A stretch of DNA of 64,000 bases from G020348385 sp964538085. Its GTDB lineage: Bacteria; Acidobacteriota; Aminicenantia; Aminicenantales; Aminicenantaceae. The notes beneath the pieces were generated by a model. That model did no database searches. It was not told where the DNA came from and saw nothing but the letters and a program-made list of their open reading frames with translations. The stretch is taken from assembly GCA_964538085.1 (NCBI GenBank), contig CAZIDF010000005.1, positions 172,105 to 236,104 of the forward strand. Direction: 5' to 3'. How positions within the stretch are numbered: position 1 is the first letter of the stretch; the number at the start of each line of letters is the position of its first letter. The translations under genes and the position numbers were made by a program. This document shows positions 57,229-64,000 of the stretch, piece by piece.

Positions 57229-57864
57229 TTAATGCCTCGTGACAGATTGAATTTTCCGAATGTTGTTGGAAACGACGTAGGACATGGCGATGTTTCCGAC
57301 GACGGAAAGGACCCATCCTAAGGTTTTATTTTTTTTATAGATGTTTTTCAATAAATAAAAATCCAGAGCGGTGATTCCCAATTTGACCGCACTGAACAGG
57401 ATCATATTTTTTGTGAAGGGACGCAAGATCGGATTGCCTTCTTCCAGCCCCGGGATCTGGAGGGCTTTGACCGTGGAGATGCAATCGGCAATGTTGAGCG
57501 CGGTGAGTGTCAGGATGGAGGCTGTGTAAAGAGAATCTCCCAACTGGTTGGATTTAGTTGGTGATCTTTTGACGATTCGAGGTGATATTGCTTCACGATT
57601 TTTTATAGATGAAAAATGCAGATTTTGCACAGAGAGATTATTATTCGTCATCGTGAACAAGGGGAAATTTGTATCCCCTTTTTGTTCTATGGGTGTCAGC
57701 TGAAACTCGAGCCTCTCGAGTTTCAAGAATTCTCTTTGCTTGGGATTAATCTCGTTTTCCGTCTCCAAACTTGCTGAAAAACCAGGAAAGGCTAAACACA
57801 GGATGAGGCCAATAGCTAGAGTAATTTCGAATGCTTTTTGGTTCAATATTTTTTTGTTTTCCAT
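57229..57864 (-). CDS. DUF5658-like membrane protein under sigma-54 control
   Basis: Protein of 211 residues from ATG 57864; the sigma-54 promoter just upstream excludes the ATG-like codons before about 57890. A hydrophobic N-terminal segment (about 13-31, ending FSA) may be a signal. A polar linker (about 32-115) precedes three membrane helices in ILTLTALNIADCISTVKAL--GLEEGNPILRPF, LFSAVKLGITALDFYLLK and LGWVLSVVGNIAMSYVV. The conserved D, E-G-NP and K pattern matches the DUF5658 type, of unknown function. First gene of the unit with the small HTH protein. Confidence 0.7.
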   Translation of the reverse strand: MENKKILNQKAFEITLAIGLILCLAFPGFSASLETENEINPKQREFLKLERLEFQLTPIEQKGDTNFPLFTMTNNNLSVQNLHFSSIKNREAISPRIVKRSPTKSNQLGDSLYTASILTLTALNIADCISTVKALQIPGLEEGNPILRPFTKNMILFSAVKLGITALDFYLLKNIYKKNKTLGWVLSVVGNIAMSYVVSNNIRKIQSVTRH

Positions 57865-57897
57865 GGTTTTCTCGATAAAATTTTGAATCATTTTGTT

Positions 57898-57914
57898 TAG
57901 CAAGAAGCATGCCA
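57898..57914 (-). promoter_or_regulatory. Sigma-54 (-24/-12) promoter
   Basis: TGGCATGCTTCTTGCTA on the minus strand matches the consensus TGGCACG-N4-TTGCW at every position but one, including the invariant GG and GC ten bases apart. The start of transcription should be near 57889, 25 bases before the DUF5658-like ATG. An NtrC-type activator gene lies immediately upstream on the same strand. Confidence 0.8.
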
Positions 57915-57988
57915 CCTTGGGTAAATTTGTAAGTAGTTGATAATAAATTAATTGTATGTATTTTGAGAATGGGCCTTTTCAATGATAA

Positions 57989-58007
57989 GTGTTCAATAAC
58001 TGAACAC
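57989..58007. promoter_or_regulatory. Probable upstream activator site 1
   Basis: GTGTTCAATAACTGAACAC is a perfect 7-bp inverted repeat with a 5-base centre. Its middle is about 97 bases upstream of the -12 element of the sigma-54 promoter, the usual distance for an enhancer bound by an NtrC-type Fis HTH. Confidence 0.65.
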
Positions 58008-58068
58008 AAGTACAATTCCAATGGTTTTTTTTAGAATCCAAATGGAGGGATAAACTATGCCTGAGGAT

Positions 58069-58087
58069 GTGTTCAGAAAATGGACAT
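58069..58087. promoter_or_regulatory. Probable upstream activator site 2 (degenerate)
   Basis: GTGTTCAGAAAATGGACAT has the same left half as site 1 and a right half matching at five of seven positions, with the same 5-base spacer. It lies 80 bases from site 1 and just after the activator gene's stop. Confidence 0.5.
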
Positions 58088-58101
58088 GTCAGATAAATCG
58101 T

Positions 58102-59475
58102 CTATGGCCGGATCCTGTATTTTTTTAGTTTGCTGTACAGGGTGGTTCTAGATATCTCCAGTATTTTTGCGGCCTTTTGCAAGTTGTTTTCTGTGTGTTT
58201 TAATATGTGGACGATGTAATCCCTTTCCAGATCTTCCAGCGTGGAGAGTTTTTCTCTTTCGATGAACGGAATTTTATCCAGAGAATTGTGGTATTCTTGA
58301 AGATACTTTGGAAGGTCGTGTACATCGATGTAATTTTTTTTGGTGAGGATGGATGCGCTCCCCAAGACATTCTCCAGCTCTCGCACATTCCCTGTCCAGG
58401 GATATTTCTGGAAGAGTTTTTGTGTCTGTCGGGAGATCCCGTTTAACTCTTTCGAAAGATTTTTGCTGTTGATATCGAGAAAATGCCTCACAAGCAAAGG
58501 GATATCTTCAGCCTTTTTTCTCAATGGGGGAAGGAAAATTTCGACTTTGTTCAATCGGTGAAACAAATCTTCGCGAAATGTGCCTTTTTTGATTTCCTCT
58601 CTCAGATTTTTGCTCGTTGCTGCAAGAACACGCACATTGACCGACCGAGTCTCATTGGATCCGAGAGGGCGGAACTGGCTGTGTTCCAACACACGCAGCA
58701 GTTTGGCTTGAATGGAAACAGGGATCTCTCCGATCTCGTCCAAGAAAATGATCCCTTCATCGGCGGCTCCGAACAATCCTTTTTTATCCCTGTCTGCTCC
58801 GGTGAATGCGCCCTTTATGTACCCGAAAAGTTCGGATTCGAAAAGACTCTCCGGGATAGCTACGCAATCACAAACGATGAATCTTCTGTTTTTTGTCTCA
58901 CTCAGCTTATGTATAGCCCGAGCGACAAGCTCTTTTCCCGTTCCCGTCTCCCCGGCGATCAAAACGCTCGTGAAATGTTGCGCAATATTTTGGATGAGAG
59001 AGAATATCTCGAGCATATAGGGGCTTTTGCCGATGATTCCCTGGAAAGAATACTTTTTTTCCAGTCTTTGTTCTAATCGCAGGGTATGCCTGCGGAGGGC
59101 CCGCTTCCGGGAGATTTTAGTCAGGATGCGCTCCAGTGCTTCCGGTTGAATCGGCTGTTTGAAGCAATCCGTGGCGCCCTTGCCGATCCATTCCACAACA
59201 TCCTCATCTGGAGAGCTAGTTCCAAAAATCAACACATCGATCAACGCATCGAAATCCTTTATTTTTTTGAGCAGTTCCAAAACCTTTTTTTGATGTTTGC
59301 CAAGGTTAAGATCGATAGCGACGACATGGATTTCCTCTGATCCTAGAAAAGTGAGGATATCTTCTTGAGGAGACAAGTGCAGGATGTCGTGAATTTTTAA
59401 GATGTCGGATCTTTTCGTTTTATCGACAAGTGCAGGAGTCTCGGAGATGATCAGCAATTTTATACGTTGGTTCAT
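58102..59475 (-). CDS. NtrC family sigma-54-dependent response regulator
   Basis: Protein of 457 residues with three domains. The receiver (1-120) keeps the phosphoacceptor Asp55 (VVAIDLNLG) and Lys106, but the acidic pair is Ser11-Glu12, so metal binding may be weakened. The AAA+ domain (about 143-375) is complete: Walker A GETGTGKE (175-182), the sigma-54-contacting GAFTGA (222-227) and Walker B GIIFLDEIGE (241-250). The Fis-type HTH is at 413-457. No cognate kinase is adjacent. Its likely target is the sigma-54 promoter at 57898-57914 downstream of its own stop. The REC pocket change suggests possible phosphorylation-independent activity. Confidence 0.93.
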   Translation of the reverse strand: MNQRIKLLIISETPALVDKTKRSDILKIHDILHLSPQEDILTFLGSEEIHVVAIDLNLGKHQKKVLELLKKIKDFDALIDVLIFGTSSPDEDVVEWIGKGATDCFKQPIQPEALERILTKISRKRALRRHTLRLEQRLEKKYSFQGIIGKSPYMLEIFSLIQNIAQHFTSVLIAGETGTGKELVARAIHKLSETKNRRFIVCDCVAIPESLFESELFGYIKGAFTGADRDKKGLFGAADEGIIFLDEIGEIPVSIQAKLLRVLEHSQFRPLGSNETRSVNVRVLAATSKNLREEIKKGTFREDLFHRLNKVEIFLPPLRKKAEDIPLLVRHFLDINSKNLSKELNGISRQTQKLFQKYPWTGNVRELENVLGSASILTKKNYIDVHDLPKYLQEYHNSLDKIPFIEREKLSTLEDLERDYIVHILKHTENNLQKAAKILEISRTTLYSKLKKYRIRP

Positions 59476-59508
59476 GGCTAAATTTGTCCTAGTTTATCAA
59501 TTTTGTGT

Positions 59509-62500
59509 TTATTTGACAATCTTTCCCGGGCGACTGCGGATGAGCTGGATATGGACTCTCTCCTGGCCTTCTTCTTCGATCCGGACTGTTTCATACCGGG
59601 TTTTTGACAGATATTCGGCATGGGCTCTCAAATATGTCAGGCCCTGATTGACGAGAAAGTTGAGCCAGTTCCCTTGAGCTGTTTCATCCATCAGCTCAGG
59701 TGTTTCTTCCACGAAGGTTGTTCGACTCCTGTTGGAAAGTTTGTTTTCTCTTGAGGCATGTCTTTTGGCATACAGGTTCACGCCGTCGTGGTCTTCCAGG
59801 TAGTTCATGTGCGGTTGCCAACGGGCGGCCCAGCGGTAATACCGGTCATAAAATTTTCTGTTGGATGCTTGAAATTCTGTATTTTCGTTGATCTCCTGGG
59901 TTATGACGTTCTTGAGTTCCTCGCCGGCTTTGGCCCACTTCTCGTACAGAGGGAGGGAGAGGGCCCTGAAGTAGGCAAACCATCCTCTCGGGATCCAGTA
60001 ATCTCGGAATTGATAGGGGATGTAATTGGAAAATTGCTGGACCCATTCGTGCGAAGGATATCCATGCAAATTGAGGTAGATGTCTGGCAACCATTTGTCA
60101 TACAGATTCTTCCTTACGTTGGCCTCAGGAAGAATAGGTTTGGAAACACCGACCAGATATCCCACATCGATTCCGAGGGATGTGTAACGCCCGGCATGCA
60201 GGCTATGCAATGGCGTGAGTTTTTGGAGATCGTAAGCCAATTGAGCGCCATCGGGATTTTCCATCGGATGGAGGACGAAATTTATTCTTTTTATGAAATC
60301 CAGGTACTTGGGGTCCTTTGCCAGAAGTTCAGCGAATTTGAGGATATAGTTGGTGGCCGAGATTTCATTGGCATGTTGACGCCCGCTGAGATAAAGGGTT
60401 GGCTTGAGAGTGATTAGCCGCGGGATGGAAATGTATTTTTCCAAGGGTGTGAAGATCTCGAGGACTGGAATCTTCCGGCTCTCGTAGGAAGTTCCTCCGA
60501 TATAGGTTCGGATATTATCCAAACGACCAAGTCGGTCCACGAGGTCCAGGCACATTTGTGGCGATATGATTTCATTTGTGGGGATTGCAACGTCTTCCTG
60601 GAGGGATATACTTGTGGATGGTTTTTCTTTTGAGTTGACGGGCTCGAACGAGAAAATTTCTTCCCTTTGCCAATCTTTATGTTTGACGAGGAATGCCAGA
60701 GATTTGAGCTTCGGAAATCGGAAAGGCTGAACCGCGATATTTTGGCTTTGGAGTTTTTTGTGCATTTCGATGATCTCGAGAACGGCCAGGTAGTCCTGTT
60801 CTTTTTCGATCTCTACTTCGGTCACCAGTTTTTCCATTCTTTCTTCTACCCCGTTATAGGTGAATGAGGAAACACGGAGGTTTTTGGCTTTTATCTTGGG
60901 AAAAGTGAATTTTTTGCTTTTTTCCCTTCGTCCCTCCTCTTCCCACTCCAAAAGCATCTCAGGAGAGCTGGCTTGCCAGCCGTCGAAAGTGACTTTGACT
61001 TTTCCATGATTTCCTTCCGATGAAGGATAGATCTTGGGAAGGATATTGCCGGGAGCAGAATACCGGGAGGTGTCTTCGGGAATTTCATCATCCTGGTCCA
61101 GTTCGACCTCCGTTATCCCTCGAAGAAAATCGAGCGTGTCGAAATAAATCTCATCATGTATGGCCTCGAGGCTGCTTACGATCTCCTCGTCCAATCCAAT
61201 CTTAAAATCGGGTTCGCTGAGCCATATCTCGATCAATAATCTTTTGAAATAGGGCTGTTTTTCGAAAGTGGGTTGGTTCCCTGTTTTTTTCAGGATGTGG
61301 TCGTAAACCTCCTTGATTATTTCGGATTGGTAGAATTCCCAAAACTTCTCCAGATCGCTTTTAATCCCCGTATCCAGCACGATCTTTTTATCTTGTTCGA
61401 TCGAGAGCCAGCCTGTGGTCAGTTTGACCTTTCCCCATTCTGGGAGAGCCTGCATGTAGAGGATTTCTTTTGTGCGCGGCGAAAAATGGTCCTCGAAAAG
61501 AATGTTGTTTTGTTCATCGAAGGCGACAAAATCATAGACTGGATCTGCCTCCTCCTTCATTTCGAATAAAATCCCGTCCAGTGGTATTTTGGTCTCCTTA
61601 ACGATGAGTTCATCCACAGGATAGAGTTCCTGGAGCCAGCGGTAGGCTTCGCTGTAGAAACGTTTTGGCAGGGAAAAATCCTCACGTTCCTGGGCGAACC
61701 GGATCAGCAAATGGTGGGCGTTTTTGCTTCTGAGTGCGGGAAGAGCCTTCTCCAATATCCAGAAAAACCCTTGTTTATAGGAGGATAAAACATCGACTTC
61801 GAAGCGGAGAAAACCGGAATTTTTGAGGAAAGCTTCGATCCGTTGTTTGATTTTTTTTCTCACCTCCGGGGATTCACTCACGCCCAGGCTGATCTTCATA
61901 CCAGAATCGGAAGGCTTCAAGGATTCTATTTTCTCCTGGATCAGTTGAAAGGCATCTTCCCCCTCCCAGGAAAATTCTTTTTCCTTTTGGAAGATATTTT
62001 TGCTCTCTCGCAGAACATGGTCTTCGATGTCGACCCTATCTGCGTCCAGAGTTTTATTGAGGTAATCCTGGACGTGTCGGACGAACTTTTTATTCTCTTC
62101 AGGGAGGAAAAGGCTCAGATGGAATTGGGAGAATTTTTTATCCTTTATTTCTTCGATGAAAGTTTTGAGTTTGATCCAGAAGTGGGCTTCAGCGCTTCCG
62201 CGTTTTCCTTCTAAAAATTCCTCGATGGCGATGGGAACATCCTGTACTTTTGCGTGGCCTTCCTTGAATTCGTCGAAATAAGGAAATGTCTGTCCGAGAT
62301 AGGAGAGGGTCCTTTCCAGGCCAAGGGAATCCTCTTGACGAATCACCAGGGCAGTGGATTTGTTGAGCGCCTGAGGCACTATCTGCACCATTCCCCAGCC
62401 TTTTTCGAGCTGGGGGTTTTTCATTTTTCCCGCAGCGATCAACTCTTGACTCCATAGATTGTCTTTTCCGATGAGGATCGGCGCTTTGAGCTCTTCTTTA

Positions 62501-63642
62501 TTTTTGATTTCTCGATCGAGGTAGACCATCGGGAAGGAGGCCCCTGCGGTGTCGAGAACCAAACGGGATGTCAGCCATTGGATTCCTGGGCTGGGTGTTT
62601 CTTGGGGAAGGATCATGATGCTGTCCAGCGAATCTTGGATGTTATCCCTGTCTTCGTCAGAATAAAACCCTTTGGTCGTGAATAGAGAGGTAAGGTCGAA
62701 TTCCTTTCCTGACTGTCCGGCTCTGGGGTGCGGTCTGTAGGAGGGGGTCAGCATTCTTTTCGGGTAGCCCATGCGGGGGAGAGATATTTGGGTGCTTTTT
62801 TCTTCGGACCGAAGCTGGAATGTAATCTGAGCGCAACCTGAATATGAAAGCGTCTGGGTTGCGGTTCCCCGATTATGGAGATGCTTCAATTCTTCGATAG
62901 CTGCGAAGGCTTTGGCCTGTGACTCAGGAGTATCAAAGTCGACGGTCACGAACAGATTTTTGATTTCGCCTCTGTCAAACTGCAATTTTTTTATGGCATC
63001 GTGAGGCGATTTAATCGTTGGGAATTCGTACGCAGCTTTTATGATCGATATGTGAGTAGGCGGCAGATTTTTTCCATTAAAAAAGGCATGGATATCCTCT
63101 TCCAGTGAAAGATAAGTATCTCCCTCCTCTCGGCCCCAAATATCCCATAAATATGGCCAGCGTAGGAAAAATTCTCGAGCCGTTTGTAAAAGTGCCTTGT
63201 CCGACCCTGCCACCAAAACGATCCCGCTTTGTCCGCTGTATGAGAAAAGGGCAACCGATCCCTGGTCTTTTTCCAGTTCATCCAGAGAGAGGTTTTCTCG
63301 CGCGGCCCATTTTTTGACCGAATCCAAATTTGACCCGATAAAAATGGGATGTGTCGAGGAGGGGGTCTTTTTGAAATCGGATTCTTTTTTTACCAGAGAA
63401 AAATCGACAACCAGGCTATCGAAGTTCACACGAGCGGCAATATCCGAGGCAGACGCCAGTTCAGAGGCCGATGGTTCATCGGGAATGACGATACAAAGGG
63501 CTATCCTATCTGCAAAGCCGTCTTTATCCTGGTCCAAGATTCCTTTGCCAAGAAGAAACACATGGGATAGGCTCAAGAGTTCGGCTCCCCCACAATTCAC
63601 GGCTAGCCATAAGATCGAAAGAATAAATGCACATTTTTTCAT
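59509..63642 (-). CDS. Giant secreted M14-type zinc carboxypeptidase-like protein
   Basis: Protein of 1377 residues with a signal peptide (about 1-20). The C-terminal third is the M14 domain: His1090-x2-Glu1093 in SGRQHANEIS, the substrate segment HPMENPDGAQL, and the third zinc His near 1193 in YLNLHGYPSHEW. The remaining roughly 1000 residues are not recognised. They include two similar segments, GILDQDKDGFADRIAL (35-49) and GFYSDEDRDNIQDSLDSIM (about 330), each a Ca-binding-like DxDxD loop followed by a hydrophobic strand, so the N-terminal part may be an internal duplication. It is likely periplasmic. Much longer than typical M14 enzymes. Confidence 0.85.
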   Translation of the reverse strand: MKKCAFILSILWLAVNCGGAELLSLSHVFLLGKGILDQDKDGFADRIALCIVIPDEPSASELASASDIAARVNFDSLVVDFSLVKKESDFKKTPSSTHPIFIGSNLDSVKKWAARENLSLDELEKDQGSVALFSYSGQSGIVLVAGSDKALLQTAREFFLRWPYLWDIWGREEGDTYLSLEEDIHAFFNGKNLPPTHISIIKAAYEFPTIKSPHDAIKKLQFDRGEIKNLFVTVDFDTPESQAKAFAAIEELKHLHNRGTATQTLSYSGCAQITFQLRSEEKSTQISLPRMGYPKRMLTPSYRPHPRAGQSGKEFDLTSLFTTKGFYSDEDRDNIQDSLDSIMILPQETPSPGIQWLTSRLVLDTAGASFPMVYLDREIKNKEELKAPILIGKDNLWSQELIAAGKMKNPQLEKGWGMVQIVPQALNKSTALVIRQEDSLGLERTLSYLGQTFPYFDEFKEGHAKVQDVPIAIEEFLEGKRGSAEAHFWIKLKTFIEEIKDKKFSQFHLSLFLPEENKKFVRHVQDYLNKTLDADRVDIEDHVLRESKNIFQKEKEFSWEGEDAFQLIQEKIESLKPSDSGMKISLGVSESPEVRKKIKQRIEAFLKNSGFLRFEVDVLSSYKQGFFWILEKALPALRSKNAHHLLIRFAQEREDFSLPKRFYSEAYRWLQELYPVDELIVKETKIPLDGILFEMKEEADPVYDFVAFDEQNNILFEDHFSPRTKEILYMQALPEWGKVKLTTGWLSIEQDKKIVLDTGIKSDLEKFWEFYQSEIIKEVYDHILKKTGNQPTFEKQPYFKRLLIEIWLSEPDFKIGLDEEIVSSLEAIHDEIYFDTLDFLRGITEVELDQDDEIPEDTSRYSAPGNILPKIYPSSEGNHGKVKVTFDGWQASSPEMLLEWEEEGRREKSKKFTFPKIKAKNLRVSSFTYNGVEERMEKLVTEVEIEKEQDYLAVLEIIEMHKKLQSQNIAVQPFRFPKLKSLAFLVKHKDWQREEIFSFEPVNSKEKPSTSISLQEDVAIPTNEIISPQMCLDLVDRLGRLDNIRTYIGGTSYESRKIPVLEIFTPLEKYISIPRLITLKPTLYLSGRQHANEISATNYILKFAELLAKDPKYLDFIKRINFVLHPMENPDGAQLAYDLQKLTPLHSLHAGRYTSLGIDVGYLVGVSKPILPEANVRKNLYDKWLPDIYLNLHGYPSHEWVQQFSNYIPYQFRDYWIPRGWFAYFRALSLPLYEKWAKAGEELKNVITQEINENTEFQASNRKFYDRYYRWAARWQPHMNYLEDHDGVNLYAKRHASRENKLSNRSRTTFVEETPELMDETAQGNWLNFLVNQGLTYLRAHAEYLSKTRYETVRIEEEGQERVHIQLIRSRPGKIVK

Positions 63643-63661
63643 CTTTTTACCCTCAAAGTGG

Positions 63662-63684
63662 ATCAGGCTTTATAACTTTCATAA
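63662..63684. repeat. Partial copy of the 76-bp element end
   Basis: ATCAGGCTTTATAACTTTCATAA resembles the left end of the element at 22809-22884, with 13 bases (ATAACTTTCATAA) identical. It lies 20 bases upstream of the M14 start on the other strand. Confidence 0.4.
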
Positions 63685-63737
63685 TTTTATCATTTTGATA
63701 ACACATATCCAGAACTTTTATACAATTCTTTTGCCGA

Positions 63738-63925
63738 CGCTCTTCGAGGGAATCTGACGGAGTCAGACGGCGATGTTGTATTGAGCACGACTTTACCTTG
63801 GGATTCAAGATGAGGGCAAGCGCGGGAACTGAAGAGAGATTAGGAGAGATTGGGTGCTGACGAGCGGAGTTCAGCGCCGCCGAGAAGGGCGGTGAGGTAA
63901 TGGCGTAAAAAATCTTCATAGGAGC
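63738..63925. repeat. Structured intergenic repeat element, copy B
   Basis: The 358 bases from the M14 start to the window edge hold no gene. Blocks 63738-63752, 63778-63787 and 63879-63915 match copy A (34567-34816). Between the first two, TCTGAC-GGA-GTCAGA (63753-63767) forms a perfect 6-bp stem at the place where copy A has a different stem. Other hairpins are GCTGA/TCAGC (63856-63875) and CCGCC-GAGAAG-GGCGG (63877-63892). The outer 10-bp inverted repeats of copy A are not obvious here. Nothing was recognised after about 63925. Confidence 0.6.
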
Positions 63926-64000
63926 AATATCCTTTCTAAAAGCTGATATAAAGACTTTTGGTATCACGGAAATAGAGATGCTTCCGAAGCCTGACCTCGG

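Noticed and set aside
63653..63967. A 104-codon minus-strand frame at the right edge
   Set aside because: It passes through the structured repeat and has no family resemblance; the repeat explains the region better.

Overview
The window is bacterial chromosome of moderate GC with no phage, plasmid or CRISPR region. The host is diderm: the right half carries a compact outer-membrane set (lolC/E-like and lolD, bamA, an OmpH/Skp chaperone, fabZ, lpxA, lpxI). Its metabolism looks anaerobic and fermentative, with NuoEFG-like, NfnS and NfnL flavoprotein subunits, a CoA-transferase and no respiratory complex. Families such as a SpoIVB-type S55 protein beside a beta-propeller, a giant M14 peptidase and a DUF885 protein would fit Candidatus Aminicenantes or a related Acidobacteriota lineage. 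That placement is inference from gene content; no rRNA gene is present to test it. Layout: 1-3142 has a cut-off tautomerase on the minus strand, a two-receiver response regulator, and a three-gene membrane operon (GspG-like pseudopilin, DUF350, transglutaminase-like). 3146-12016 is mostly minus strand: J-domain-like protein and MinD-like ATPase, then (after plus-strand rpoZ) CYTH, polyprenyl synthase, tatD, a DUF885 protein that has lost its zinc ligands, fabH, and an epimerase divergent from a serine-palmitoyltransferase-like gene. 13330-17327 holds the S55 protein and beta-propeller. 17594-22803 holds efp and a GHMP kinase (minus), then an MBL hydrolase, an amidohydrolase lipoprotein and a Ca2+/cation antiporter. 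22951-32630 is one long operon: an alanine-dehydrogenase-family protein, NuoE-, NuoF- and NuoG-like subunits, NfnS, NfnL and a CoA-transferase. This looks like a composite electron-bifurcating transhydrogenase. 32642-40514 has RNase HIII, AlaX, a pair of MacB-like permeases, an alcohol dehydrogenase, a pyruvate-kinase-C-like protein, a small beta-barrel and a pseudouridine synthase. 40506-42947 is a Lon-family protease. 43381-54519 runs enoyl-CoA hydratase, ribH, nusB, lysS and the envelope genes, ending in a Gfo/Idh/MocA oxidoreductase that may modify the lipid A sugar. 54525-55000 is a wrecked M48 peptidase gene. 57015-59475 is a compact sigma-54 circuit: an NtrC-type activator, two palindromic candidate activator sites, a very good -24/-12 promoter, a DUF5658-like membrane protein and a 63-residue Fis-type HTH protein. 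The window ends with a 1377-residue M14 peptidase. Between genes there are several small repeat families. The most notable is an element of about 180-250 bp in two diverged copies (34567-34816 and 63738-63925), whose flanking blocks are conserved while a hairpin between them differs in sequence but still pairs. No tRNA or rRNA gene was recognised.
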